Shown: positions 17,864-26,369 of the stretch, in pieces
Layout of the letters: each line of letters starts with the position of its first letter
Numbering within the stretch: the first letter of the stretch is position 1
Assembly: GCA_017461605.1 (NCBI GenBank)
Contig: JAFTXN010000005.1
Coordinates: forward strand, 124,001-188,000
Direction of reading: 5' to 3'
From: Bacteroidaceae bacterium
GTDB lineage: Bacteria; Bacteroidota; Bacteroidia; Bacteroidales; Bacteroidaceae
Length of the DNA: 64,000 nucleotides
The notes under the pieces: generated by a model
The model's database searches: none
What the model was told of the DNA's origin: nothing
Seen by the model: the letters and a program-made list of their open reading frames with translations, nothing else
Position numbers and translations under genes: made by a program

Positions 17864-18712
17864 CTATTCAGCCAATTTTCGGCAGAGCTTTCCGCCAAAC
17901 AGGCAATAGATGCCGATGGTGATAAACGGCAGGCTGAGCATCTGTCCTTGGTCCAATCCGATGGCTTGCACCATTTGCATTTCCCAAGGCTCCTGCACCT
18001 CTTTGCAGAACTCCACGAAGAAGCGGAAAACAAAGATGGTGGTGAGGCAGAACCCAAAGTAGAAACCTGTGCCAACCTTCTGCTTATACCTATAATATAT
18101 AAGGACACTTGCGACAAAGAAGACGAAATATGCGATGGCTTCGTAGAGTTGTGCCGGATGGCGGGCGAAATTTTCACCCAGGCCGGCGAACACGAATCCA
18201 TAGTCTGTGCCGGTGGGCTTGCCCACTATCTCGGAATTCATGAGGTTTCCCAAACGAATGAAACACGCTGTGATAGGCGTTGCAATGGCTATGTTGTCGA
18301 GCACACGCATCAGGTTGATTTTGGTCTTGCGAACGTAGAGCCACAGGGCCAGCATGAGGCCCAGCGTACCGCCGTGCGAAGCCAGTCCGGCGTATCCCGT
18401 GCAGTGCCAACCGCCGTCAGGCATTTCGCGGATGGGGAGCAACATCTCGACGGGGTGTGTCAGGAAATAGCCCGGCTCATACAGCAGGCAGTGTCCCAAT
18501 CGGGCACCGACAAGAATGCCGATGAAGCAGTAGAGAAACAGCGGATCGAATTTTTCCTGCGGAATGTTCTGTTGCCGATAGAGTTTGTAGACCACAAAAT
18601 AGGCCAATGCCAAACCCAGGCACCAGCACAAGGAGTACCAGCGCAGTTCGAAATTTCCCAGGTGCAGTGCCACGACATCGGGTTCCCAAAGAATAGAGTT
18701 GAAAACAGGCAT
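17864..18712 (-). CDS. lgt: Prolipoprotein diacylglyceryl transferase
   Basis: Inner-membrane enzyme that moves diacylglycerol from phosphatidylglycerol to the lipobox cysteine, the first step of lipoprotein maturation. It serves the many lipoproteins encoded nearby. The product has 282 residues and about seven membrane segments. Family motifs: GARLGHCLLYEP, YAGLASHGGTLGLMLALWLY, and the Lgt signature IRLGNLMNSEIVGKPT. It starts 8 bases after the ychF stop, so it is translated from the ychF transcript. Confidence 0.96.
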   Translation of the reverse strand: MPVFNSILWEPDVVALHLGNFELRWYSLCWCLGLALAYFVVYKLYRQQNIPQEKFDPLFLYCFIGILVGARLGHCLLYEPGYFLTHPVEMLLPIREMPDGGWHCTGYAGLASHGGTLGLMLALWLYVRKTKINLMRVLDNIAIATPITACFIRLGNLMNSEIVGKPTGTDYGFVFAGLGENFARHPAQLYEAIAYFVFFVASVLIYYRYKQKVGTGFYFGFCLTTIFVFRFFVEFCKEVQEPWEMQMVQAIGLDQGQMLSLPFITIGIYCLFGGKLCRKLAE

Positions 18713-18720
18713 GGCGGAAG

Positions 18721-19824
18721 TTATACGTTAAAGCGGAAGTGCATGATGTCGCCGTCTTGAACGACATACTCCTTGCCCTCAACATGCAGCAGGCCGGCTT
18801 CGCGCACAGCCGATTCGCTGCCCAGACGCACGTAGTCGTCGTATTTTATCACTTCGGCGCGGATAAAGCCTTTCTCAAAGTCGGTGTGTATCACGCCGGC
18901 GCATTGCGGTGCTTTCCAACCGCGGCGGTAGGTCCATGCCTTGACTTCCATTTCGCCGGCAGTGATGAATGTTTCCAGTTCAAGCATTTTGTAGGCCGCC
19001 TTGATGAGGCGGTTGCATCCGCTCTCCTCGAGTCCGACATCCTGCAGGAACATCTGACGCTCCTCGTATGTTTCCAGTTCGGCGATATCGGCTTCGGTGC
19101 GTGCAGCGAGTACGAGCACCTCTGCGTTCTCCTCGGCCACGGCTTTGCGCACGGCTTCCACGTGTTCGTTGCCGGTAGCTGCCGATGCTTCGTCCACATT
19201 GCACACATACATCACCGGCTTGGCGGTGAGCAGGAACAGGTTGCGAGCTGCCGCCTGCGCCTCTTTGCTGTCGAACTCCACCGAGCGTGCGCTCTTGCCT
19301 TGCAGCAGGGCTTCGCGGATGGCGGTGAGCACGTCGTATTCCACCTTGGCGTTTTTGTCGCCGCCCACTTGTGCAATTTTCTCTACGCGCTTGATGCGGT
19401 TTTCGACCGTTTCCAAGTCCTTCAGCTGCAACTCGGTATCGATAATCTCCTTGTCGCGCACCGGGTCAACGCTTCCATCTACGTGTACCACGTTTCCGTC
19501 GTCGAAGCAACGCAACACGTGAATGATGGCATCCGTCTCACGGATGTTGCCCAGGAACTGGTTGCCGAGGCCCTCGCCTTTCGAAGCTCCCTTCACCAAT
19601 CCGGCAATGTCGACAATCTCGACTGTGGTCGGCACGATGCGACCCGGATTTACCAACTCGGCCAGTCGGGTGAGTCGCTCGTCGGGTACGGTGATGACGC
19701 CTACATTGGGCTCGATGGTGCAAAAGGGGAAGTTGGCTGCCTGGGCTTTGGCGTTGCTCAGGCAGTTGAAGAGGGTGGACTTACCCACATTGGGCAAACC
19801 CACGATTCCACACTGTAAACTCAT
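18721..19824 (-). CDS. ychF: Ribosome-binding ATPase YchF/OLA1
   Basis: Obg-family P-loop NTPase that prefers ATP and associates with ribosomes and stress responses. The product has 367 residues. The start at 19824 (MSLQCGIVGLPNVGKSTLF, P-loop at 9-16) is chosen over an upstream Met in the same frame. Visible are VEIVDIAGLVKGASKGEGLGN, the switch/G3 region, the coiled-coil insert, and a C-terminal TGS-like domain ending QDGDIMHFRFNV. Expression is from the promoter at 19855-19885, which lies inside an 86-bp tandem duplication. It is co-transcribed with lgt. Confidence 0.97.
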   Translation of the reverse strand: MSLQCGIVGLPNVGKSTLFNCLSNAKAQAANFPFCTIEPNVGVITVPDERLTRLAELVNPGRIVPTTVEIVDIAGLVKGASKGEGLGNQFLGNIRETDAIIHVLRCFDDGNVVHVDGSVDPVRDKEIIDTELQLKDLETVENRIKRVEKIAQVGGDKNAKVEYDVLTAIREALLQGKSARSVEFDSKEAQAAARNLFLLTAKPVMYVCNVDEASAATGNEHVEAVRKAVAEENAEVLVLAARTEADIAELETYEERQMFLQDVGLEESGCNRLIKAAYKMLELETFITAGEMEVKAWTYRRGWKAPQCAGVIHTDFEKGFIRAEVIKYDDYVRLGSESAVREAGLLHVEGKEYVVQDGDIMHFRFNV

Positions 19825-19854
19825 AAGTTGTTTCTTTGTTTTTGTTTCTGGTTG

Positions 19855-19885
19855 CAAAGTTAGTGCAAGGCGAGTGGAAAGCAAA
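19855..19885 (-). promoter_or_regulatory. Promoter of ychF-lgt
   Basis: TTTG (19885-19882), a 19-base spacer and TAACTTTG (19862-19855) on the minus strand. The -33 region and spacer belong to the duplicated unit; the -7 box lies at its edge. Confidence 0.75.
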
Positions 19886-20007
19886 GCAAAAACGTTGTTT
19901 TTAGATTTGCTTTCCCGAGCCGCAGCCTGACTTGGGCTTTGCCAAAGTGTGCAAGGCGAGTGGAAAGCAAAGCAAAAACGTTGTTTTTAGATAAGCATTC
20001 CCGAGCC
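19863..20007. repeat. Tandem duplication, period 86 bp, upstream of ychF
   Basis: Sequence at 19863-19921 is repeated at 19949-20007. The first 44 bases are identical and a CCCGAGCC near the end is shared. The unit contains CAAAGCAAA (the TTTG boxes seen from ychF). The distal copy lacks TA in its -7 position (CACTTTGG), so only the proximal copy gives a full promoter. The 19825-20315 gap also contains a family A repeat at 20030-20098 and no gene. Confidence 0.8.
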
Positions 20008-20029
20008 TCCGTCTGATTGCGCCTTGCGG

Positions 20030-20098
20030 AAAAATCTGCAAGCACTGCAGAATTTTCTACAAGCACTGCAAAAAATTCTACAAGCACTGCAGATTTTT
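20030..20098. repeat. 21-bp repeat element (family A)
   Basis: Three units of 20-22 bp carry AAGCACTGCA (cores at 20040-20049, 20060-20070 and 20081-20091) and end in GATTTTT. The conserved tail is not clearly present; a weak resemblance (GGCTTTTTAACAAAAGG) begins near 20134. It lies between ychF and the plus-strand gene at 20316. Confidence 0.8.
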
Positions 20099-20315
20099 CC
20101 CCATTCCATCGGTGACCTTTATGCGTGGAGAGTCGGCTTTTTAACAAAAGGAGTGAAGAACGACGGCTGCCGGTGCGGAGGGTGAAAGGTGGGTTTGTCT
20201 ATGAAATGTTGTGCTTGGTCTATTTTGTGTGCGCAGCCGCGGCAAATCCTCTATCTTTGCCCAAAAATATAAACACATGAAATAGCCTCGCAAAGGTTTG
20301 ATTAACAAGGATAAG

Positions 20316-20780
20316 ATGAAGTTTAAGAAACGATGGATGCTTGCCCTGCTTGTGGCAGGCTGTGTGTCGGCGGCGCATGCCGATCTGGTGGTGCTCGAAC
20401 GAGATGGGACGGCATGTTCACTCAGTCCGGAGAAGGTGAGAAGCATCACTTTCGACAGCGGACGTATGACGGTGAGAACTGTCGATGGAACCATGCAAAC
20501 CTGGGAGGTGTCAGCGATTCGCAAGTGCTATTTTGGCACTGCCCCCGAAGTGCCAACGGGAGTGAGCGCAGCCTTGGCATCACGCTGGGTGGTCCGTGGA
20601 GACAACGTGATGGTCAGCAGCGCTTCGGCCTCGGTGCTCACAGTGCTGAATGCCGAAGGACGGCTTGTGCTGATGCAACATGTGGTAGCCGGAACGAGCA
20701 CGGTGAGTCTGGCCAACCTGCCGGCAGGTGTGTACCTGGTGCGAATGAATGGTAAAACCTTGAAACTGATGAAACGATGA
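20316..20780 (+). CDS. Small exported protein with T9SS-type sorting domain
   Basis: 154 residues. The start at 20316 (MKFKKRWMLALLVAGCVSAAHA) gives the best signal peptide. The N-terminal part (VVLERDGTACSLSPEKVRSI, TFDSGRMTVRTVDGT) contains the SITFD element common in Bacteroidales exported proteins. The C-terminal 75 residues (VLNAEGRLVLMQHV ... SLANLPAGVYLVRMNGKTLKLMKR) look like a T9SS sorting domain with almost nothing in front of it. TATCTTTG at 20252-20259 is the likely -7 box. It overlaps the next gene by 4 bases (ATGA), so translation is coupled. Function unknown. Confidence 0.78.
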   Translation: MKFKKRWMLALLVAGCVSAAHADLVVLERDGTACSLSPEKVRSITFDSGRMTVRTVDGTMQTWEVSAIRKCYFGTAPEVPTGVSAALASRWVVRGDNVMVSSASASVLTVLNAEGRLVLMQHVVAGTSTVSLANLPAGVYLVRMNGKTLKLMKR

Positions 20781-22942
20781 AGAAGAGAGGATTTTTGACA
20801 AGCCTTGCAGCCGTTTTCTTCATGGTGCTGCAAGCGCAGGAAACGGTGATGATACATCGGGCAGATGGTGTGGTGTTGGCAACTCCCATCACAAGCACGG
20901 ACAGCATCGACTTTGATGATGCTGCCGGCTTGGTGCGTTTTCATCTGGGCACCACAGTCGGTGCTGTAGCGATGGCAGATATCGATAGCATCACTTTCGG
21001 CACGGCTTCGTCGGACATTCGGGTGACCTATTGCGGTGCGGAACGCCCTGTGGTGGTCAATCCTTATGCTTTTCGCGGTGTGGACATTTCCGTCGTCGGT
21101 GGAACGGTGGTGGTGAACAATGCTCGTACCGACGAACTGACTTACGAACTTTCGGGGAGCGGAACGGGAGGGTTCAAACTTTACAGCGCCAAGAAGCAAG
21201 TGCTTCGACTGAACGGCCTGGTGCTTACGGGCATCGACGGACCGGCCATAAACATTCAGAGCAAGAAGAAAACCACGGTCGAACTTGTGGCCGAAACGCA
21301 TAGCAGGCTTGAGGATGTCTCCACATACACTCCCTGTGGTGATGAAGACGCGAAAGGGGCTTTCTTCTCCGAAGGGCAATTGGTGTTCTGCGGTGACGGC
21401 TCGCTGTCGGTGCTTGGCCGGGCCGATCATGCCATTTGCAGTGACGACTATGTGCGTGTGGAGAGTGGCACCGTGGTGGTGGAAGGTGCTGTGGGCGATG
21501 GCGTGAATGCCAACGACCGCTTTGAGATGTCGGGAGGCATGTTACAGGTTTCGGGCACCGTCGGCGATTGTGTGGATGGTGGTGCCGGTAATGTGGCAAT
21601 CACCGGCGGAACGCTCCGACTCACGGCATCGACAGCCAACACCAAGGCTCTGAAGTGCGACAGCCTGATGAACATCTCGGGGGGCACATTGGAAATTTCG
21701 CTGACGGGCAGCAGTTGCAAAGGACTCAAGTCGGCTACCGACATAAGCATCTCCGGTGGGTTGCTGACCTTTGAAGCCTCGGGCGGAGTCGTTGTGGAAA
21801 GTGGCGAAACGTCTTATTGCTCTGCCATCAAGTGCGACGGAAATATGAATATCAGCGGTGGAAATCTTCAAATCCGTCACACGGGCACTTCCGGCAAGGG
21901 TATATCTGTGGACGGAGCCTTGGAGATGACGGCCGGCGAGGTGGAAATCAGCGTGACGGGCAATGGAGGAACTTACACCAATGCTTCGAACACGAGCGAC
22001 ACTTACAATGCTACGTGCATCAAGGTGGATGGCGACCTGCAACTGCTGGGCGGAACGCTCCGTCTGTCGGCTTCGGGCACGGGTGGCAAATGTATTTCTG
22101 TAGATGGAGCTTCTGTCTACGGGAATGCCGATGGCGGGCCGGCGATCACGGCAGCCACTTCCGGCAGTCCCATCAGTGGAAGCTCCGGCTCGGGGGGTGG
22201 AGGCGGCGGACGTCCCGGTGGTAACTGGCGTCCCGGTGGGACATCTTCGAGTACGGGCGGAAAACCCAAGGTGATACGCGGAGAGGGCGATGTTACCGTG
22301 GAGAACGGTCTGTTCGTCTTGTCGTCTGCTGCCGAAGGCGGTGAGGGAATCGAGAGCAAGACGGCGCTTACTGTGAACGGCGGAACCATCGAGGCAAATA
22401 CCTACGACGATGGTTTGCAGGCGAGTCGACAACTCGTTGTCAACGGCGGCAAAATCTTTGTAAACGCTTCAAACAATGACGGAATCGATTCCAACGGAAC
22501 GCTGATGGTGGCCGGAGGAGTGGTGATTTCGTGCGGAGCGACGCAACCCGAGGAAGGATTTGACTGCGACCAAAATACGTTTTCTGTCACCGGAGGTACC
22601 CTTGTGGGCGTGGGAGGCGCAACCAGCACACCTACATCGTCCGTTACCACACAGTGCGTGGCCATCTATTCGGGCAAGGGGTCGCAAAACACCGAATACA
22701 CCGTGTGCAATTCGGCCACGGGTGAGCACATGTTCAGCTTTGTGTTGCCGCGTTCGTATAGTCAGATGACGATGCTCTTCTCGACACCCGGCATGGCGAA
22801 ATCGGCCGGATATACCATTTACACCGGCGGTACGAAAAACGGAGGTGAGGAGTTTCACGGCCTGACCACCGGGGCAACATTCGGAGGCGGTACGCAGGTT
22901 GCTACTTTCACCACCGGCAGCATGGTGACCACGGTGCGTTGA
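20777..22942 (+). CDS. Carbohydrate-binding-like right-handed beta-helix protein (Cthe_2159/DUF4353 type)
   Basis: Exported protein of 721 residues with a signal peptide ending LQAQ. After a short SITF element come many repeats of the form 'I-S-G-G-x-L-x-I', such as MNISGGTLEISLTG, ISISGGLLTFEASG, MNISGGNLQIRHTG, LTVNGGTIEANTYDDG and LVVNGGKIFVNASNNDGIDS, typical of Cthe_2159-like polygalacturonan-binding beta-helix proteins. A Gly-rich linker lies at about residues 465-500. No sorting domain is evident, in contrast with its operon partner. I infer an extracellular or surface glycan-binding function; enzymatic activity is not shown. Confidence 0.83.
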   Translation: MKKRGFLTSLAAVFFMVLQAQETVMIHRADGVVLATPITSTDSIDFDDAAGLVRFHLGTTVGAVAMADIDSITFGTASSDIRVTYCGAERPVVVNPYAFRGVDISVVGGTVVVNNARTDELTYELSGSGTGGFKLYSAKKQVLRLNGLVLTGIDGPAINIQSKKKTTVELVAETHSRLEDVSTYTPCGDEDAKGAFFSEGQLVFCGDGSLSVLGRADHAICSDDYVRVESGTVVVEGAVGDGVNANDRFEMSGGMLQVSGTVGDCVDGGAGNVAITGGTLRLTASTANTKALKCDSLMNISGGTLEISLTGSSCKGLKSATDISISGGLLTFEASGGVVVESGETSYCSAIKCDGNMNISGGNLQIRHTGTSGKGISVDGALEMTAGEVEISVTGNGGTYTNASNTSDTYNATCIKVDGDLQLLGGTLRLSASGTGGKCISVDGASVYGNADGGPAITAATSGSPISGSSGSGGGGGGRPGGNWRPGGTSSSTGGKPKVIRGEGDVTVENGLFVLSSAAEGGEGIESKTALTVNGGTIEANTYDDGLQASRQLVVNGGKIFVNASNNDGIDSNGTLMVAGGVVISCGATQPEEGFDCDQNTFSVTGGTLVGVGGATSTPTSSVTTQCVAIYSGKGSQNTEYTVCNSATGEHMFSFVLPRSYSQMTMLFSTPGMAKSAGYTIYTGGTKNGGEEFHGLTTGATFGGGTQVATFTTGSMVTTVR

Positions 22943-22969
22943 CGCTCGGCAGGCTTTGGGAAAAATAAA

Positions 22970-23010
22970 AACGGTGCGCAAACACGTGAGAAAAGTGTTT
23001 GCGCACCGTT
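22970..23010. terminator. Bidirectional terminator between the beta-helix gene and rnc
   Basis: A perfect 16-bp stem (22970-22985 with 22995-23010) and a 9-base loop, with an A-run on the left serving as T-run for the minus strand, between convergent genes. Confidence 0.9.
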
Positions 23011-23025
23011 AGTGTGTAGATGTGT

Positions 23026-24300
23026 TTATTCCTGATTGAAAGCAGCTTCTTCGGCAGCACGGATGATTTCTTCGCGTGCCTTTTCGCTCTGCTCGGAAGC
23101 ATTTTCAGCATCCTGACGAGGACGTTTCCGGCGACGCGAACGCGTGGTCGGTTTTTCGCCATCATTCTGCGCTGAGGCCTCTTGCGCTGTGGAGGCTTGC
23201 GCCTGCTTTTCCGATTTTTCAACTGCTCGGTTGGGTTTTTCCATAGGTGCCTCAGCCTGCTTGGCAGGGGGATTGGCGCTTCTCTTTCGGGGCGTCGGTT
23301 TTTTCTTTTCCGTTTCAGTCTTCCCCGGAGTGTTGGCGCCGGTATTCTCTGTGCTCTCCGCCTGCTGTGCATTGTTGTTGCGCTGTGCTTCGCGGGCTGC
23401 GCGACGTGAGCGCTTCTTCACCGGAGTTTCCGTGCGGCATTCGGGAGTGCGCTGTTCGAGACGGGCAATTTCCTCTTCGATTTCGTCAATCTTCGGGAGC
23501 ACCGAGAATTCTTCGGCTCCCATGGCGGTGCGTTTCTCCTTGGCTCTGAAGATGCTGTCGAGGAATTTCGGTTCGCGTCGAAGCTTCAGCAGTGCTTCTT
23601 TGGCGGCTTTCTGCTGGCTCTCTTTCTTTGAGTATCCGTTGCCGGCGCCTGCCACAATTCCTTCGAGCACTACGCGCGTTTCAAAATAGGGATTGTTGGT
23701 GCCGGGATTGAGCGTGTCGGTCAGCTCAAAGAGTGCAGAAATTTTGTTCTTCTGACTCCATTCCAGCAGCTTGCTTTTGAAATTCACTTCTTTCTTCGCC
23801 ATGCCGTCGATATCGATGAGACGGCCCAGGATGCGGCGTTTCAAGAACCACTTGCAGTATTTGTAGCCGCGGTCAAGGTAGACAGCGCCTACCAGAGCCT
23901 CCAGCGCGTTTCCGCCAAGGTGGCTGTTGTGCGACGAGTTGTTGATGTGACTTTTCACAAGCTCTTCCAGTTTCATGTCCTTGGCCAGAGCGTTCAGCGT
24001 GGTGCGTTGCACAAGTTTGCTGCGCGTGTCTGTGAGAAAGCCTTCGCGTTTTCGTTCGAAGTGATGGTACAGGATGTCGCTTACAGTGGCTTCAAGAATC
24101 GCATCGCCCAAGAATTCGAGTCGCTCATTGTTCAGCGATTTTCCGTTGCTCCCTTTGTAACTTGCTGACTTGTGTGCCAGTGCGGTGCGATAGATTTCGA
24201 TGTTGTGCGGATAGAAGCCCAGAATTCGGTATAGGGAAGAGTAAAGCTCCCTATCCTTGCGGAAGGGGAGCTTTATCCTATCTATAAGATTAGCAATCAT
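23026..24300 (-). CDS. rnc: Ribonuclease III with long charged C-terminal extension
   Basis: Endonuclease for double-stranded RNA, used in rRNA processing and RNA turnover. The catalytic domain has the signature NERLEFLGDA (58-67) and NALEALVGAVYLD (131-143). The dsRNA-binding domain covers about 172-242 (NFKSKLLEWSQ ... YSKKESQQKAAKEALLKL). A tail of about 180 residues, rich in Lys, Arg, Glu, Ala and Pro, follows; ordinary RNase III ends near 225-250. The tail resembles the disordered RNA- or protein-binding tails of degradosome proteins. It is the third gene of acpP-fabF-rnc, 12 bases after fabF. Confidence 0.95.
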   Translation of the reverse strand: MIANLIDRIKLPFRKDRELYSSLYRILGFYPHNIEIYRTALAHKSASYKGSNGKSLNNERLEFLGDAILEATVSDILYHHFERKREGFLTDTRSKLVQRTTLNALAKDMKLEELVKSHINNSSHNSHLGGNALEALVGAVYLDRGYKYCKWFLKRRILGRLIDIDGMAKKEVNFKSKLLEWSQKNKISALFELTDTLNPGTNNPYFETRVVLEGIVAGAGNGYSKKESQQKAAKEALLKLRREPKFLDSIFRAKEKRTAMGAEEFSVLPKIDEIEEEIARLEQRTPECRTETPVKKRSRRAAREAQRNNNAQQAESTENTGANTPGKTETEKKKPTPRKRSANPPAKQAEAPMEKPNRAVEKSEKQAQASTAQEASAQNDGEKPTTRSRRRKRPRQDAENASEQSEKAREEIIRAAEEAAFNQE

Positions 24301-24312
24301 ACGTGCGTCTTC

Positions 24313-25578
24313 TTATTCCTCATACTTCTTCACGATGCAGCAGGCGTTGTGTCCGCCAAAGCCGAACGTGTTGCTCAAAGCGGCGCGAACAGGGCGCTCC
24401 TGTGCTTTGTTGAATGTGAAGTTGAGGTTGTAATCGATGTTCTCATCGTTGTCGCCTTCTGTGTGATTGATGGTGGGGGGCACGATGTCGTTCTGTACGG
24501 ACAGACACGAAATGAGCGTTTCCACAGCTCCAGCGGCACCAAGCAGGTGTCCTGTCATCGATTTTGTGGAGCTGATGTTGAGCTTATATGCGTGCTCACC
24601 AAAAAGTTTCAGAATGGCTTTCACCTCCGACACGTCTCCCACGGGGGTGGATGTGCCGTGTACGTTGATGTAATCGATGTCCTCGGGCTGCATTCCGGCG
24701 TCCTTGAGCGCGCGGCTCATCACCAAGTGAGCACCCAGGCCCTCGGGGTGAGAGGCTGTGATGTGGTGTGCGTCGGCCGACATACCCACTCCGGCTACTT
24801 CGCAATAGATTTTTGCTCCACGAGCCTTGGCATGTTCGAGTTCTTCGAGAACGAGGCAGGCTGCTCCCTCGCCCATCACGAAACCATCGCGGCTGGCGCT
24901 GAACGGGCGTGAGGCATGTTCGGGATCGTCGTTGCGAGTGGAGAGTGCGTGCATCGCAGTGAAACCTCCCACACCACCGGGGCAAATTGCGGCCTCGGCA
25001 CCTCCGGTTACAATCGCGTTGGCCTTGCCGAGACGAATCAGGTTGAAAGCATCGGCGATGGCATTGGTGGAAGAGGCACAGGCGGACGTGGTGGTGTAGT
25101 TGGGACCGTGAAATCCGTAGTTGATGGATATCTGTCCGGCCGCGATGTCTGCAATCATCTTCGGGATGAAGAAAGGATTGAACTTGGGACCCATCTGAGC
25201 TCCGTTTACCGCGTAGTTTCCTATTTCCTGCTCGAAAGTGTTGATTCCTCCGATTCCGACACCGAGGATTACGCCGATTTCGTTTTTGTCAATGCCTTCT
25301 GCATCAATGCCGCTGTCGCTCACGGCTTGTTGGGCTGCGACGATGGCATATTGCTCGTAGAGGTCCATTTTGCGAGCCTCCTTGCGGTCGATGAAGTCAG
25401 TGGCTTTGAAATTCTTTACTTCGCAGGCGAATTGTGCCTTGAACTGTGAGGCATCGAAGTGAGTGATAGGGCCGGCTCCGCTGACACCTTTCTTGATGTT
25501 TTCCCATACTTCGGGAACATTGTTTCCCACGGGGGTAAGTGCTCCGAGGCCGGTTACGACTACTCTTTTCAGTTCCAT
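24313..25578 (-). CDS. fabF: 3-oxoacyl-[ACP] synthase II
   Basis: Condensing enzyme of fatty acid elongation that uses malonyl-ACP. The product has 421 residues. Catalytic Cys167 is in TTTSACASST, the first His in INVHGTSTPVGD and the second in SMTGHLLGAAGA, the Cys-His-His triad of the family. It lies downstream of acpP (127-base gap containing a hairpin) and upstream of rnc. Confidence 0.98.
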   Translation of the reverse strand: MELKRVVVTGLGALTPVGNNVPEVWENIKKGVSGAGPITHFDASQFKAQFACEVKNFKATDFIDRKEARKMDLYEQYAIVAAQQAVSDSGIDAEGIDKNEIGVILGVGIGGINTFEQEIGNYAVNGAQMGPKFNPFFIPKMIADIAAGQISINYGFHGPNYTTTSACASSTNAIADAFNLIRLGKANAIVTGGAEAAICPGGVGGFTAMHALSTRNDDPEHASRPFSASRDGFVMGEGAACLVLEELEHAKARGAKIYCEVAGVGMSADAHHITASHPEGLGAHLVMSRALKDAGMQPEDIDYINVHGTSTPVGDVSEVKAILKLFGEHAYKLNISSTKSMTGHLLGAAGAVETLISCLSVQNDIVPPTINHTEGDNDENIDYNLNFTFNKAQERPVRAALSNTFGFGGHNACCIVKKYEE

Positions 25579-25615
25579 AATTTTCTGTAAAAAGGTTGAG
25601 ACTATTGCATACCCA

Positions 25616-25677
25616 CAAAGGAGTGTAGGATAGAGGTGCGGAAATATCCGCGAGGCTTGCTATCCTACACCCCTTTG
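25616..25677. promoter_or_regulatory. Intercistronic hairpin between acpP and fabF
   Basis: An 18-bp stem with one mismatch (25616-25633 with 25660-25677) has a 26-base loop that itself contains CGGATATTTCCG-like pairing. There is no T-run on either side. It may be a processing or partial-termination site letting acpP be expressed far above fabF; this is inference. Confidence 0.6.
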
Positions 25678-25705
25678 ATGAATGAATTGGGGTCTGGTGT
25701 CAATA

Positions 25706-25942
25706 TTATTTCGCGTTGGCTTCGATATATGCGATAGCGTCGCCTACGGTGCTGATCTTCTCAGCCTGATCGTCGGGAATCTGGATGCCGAATTCCTTCT
25801 CAAACTCCATGATGAGCTCTACTGTATCCAGAGAGTCTGCGCCGAGGTCGTTGGCGAAGCTAGCTTCGTTGTTTACTTCTGCTTCTTCAACACTGAGTTT
25901 GTCTACGATGATTTGCTTTACTTTTGCTTCGATTTCAGACAT
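25706..25942 (-). CDS. acpP: Acyl carrier protein
   Basis: 78-residue acidic carrier of fatty acid synthesis. The phosphopantetheine attachment site is Ser37 in DLGADSLD. First gene of acpP-fabF-rnc, with a strong promoter at 25997-26028. Confidence 0.98.
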   Translation of the reverse strand: MSEIEAKVKQIIVDKLSVEEAEVNNEASFANDLGADSLDTVELIMEFEKEFGIQIPDDQAEKISTVGDAIAYIEANAK

Positions 25943-25996
25943 GGTCTTTTACTTTTTAGATATTAGTAATATGTTTCTTGTAAATTCTTATGGCTG

Positions 25997-26028
25997 CAAA
26001 AATAGGGCATATAATCAATAAAAGCAAA
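25997..26028 (-). promoter_or_regulatory. Promoter of acpP-fabF-rnc
   Basis: TTTG (26028-26025), a 20-base spacer and TATTTTTG (26004-25997) on the minus strand, about 50 bases before acpP. Confidence 0.75.
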
Positions 26029-26190
26029 TCTTTAAGGGAAAAAAGAAGTCATACTTGCACATTTTGACCGTAAATGTGCTTTCGGCGTGTCAGAAATCGG
26101 CGTGACAGATTGTGGGAGTGCTGTTGCCGAAGGTGGGGGATGGGGTGACGATAGTATGTTTTTGTGGTGAAATGTCGGGCTTGCGTTGGC

Positions 26191-26259
26191 GAAAAATCTG
26201 CAGTGCTTGTAGAATTTTCCGGAAGCACTGCAGAATTTTCTAAACGCCTTGCAGATTTT
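26191..26259. repeat. 21-bp repeat element (family A), hybrid copy
   Basis: CTGCAGTGCTTGTAG, GAAGCACTGCAG and the arm TTTTCTAAACGCCTTGCAG follow one another. The arm TCTAAACGCC is also found at 38052-38061, 43922-43932 and (as complement or variant) 55000-55042. Orientation appears reversed relative to the upp copy, and the conserved tail is not clear. The 25943-26369 gap holds the acpP promoter, this element and the manC terminator only. Confidence 0.8.
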
Positions 26260-26301
26260 CGGTACATGCGCGAGCGAATGAGGGGGTGGGATTGGGCCAA
26301 C

Positions 26302-26329
26302 AAAAAAGCCCTCAAAGATGTTGAGGGCT
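26302..26329 (-). terminator. Intrinsic terminator of manC
   Basis: A 9-bp stem AGCCCTCAA / TTGAGGGCT (26307-26315 with 26321-26329) is followed on the minus strand by TTTTTTG. Confidence 0.88.
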
Positions 26330-26369
26330 TGGGGTAGGGGAGTGTGATTGGTGGTGCTGTGTTTTCCGA

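Noticed and set aside
20030-20098. CRISPR-like array from the closely spaced 21-bp repeats
   Set aside because: Units abut with no unique spacers, the repeat is palindromic and differs between copies, and no cas gene is present.
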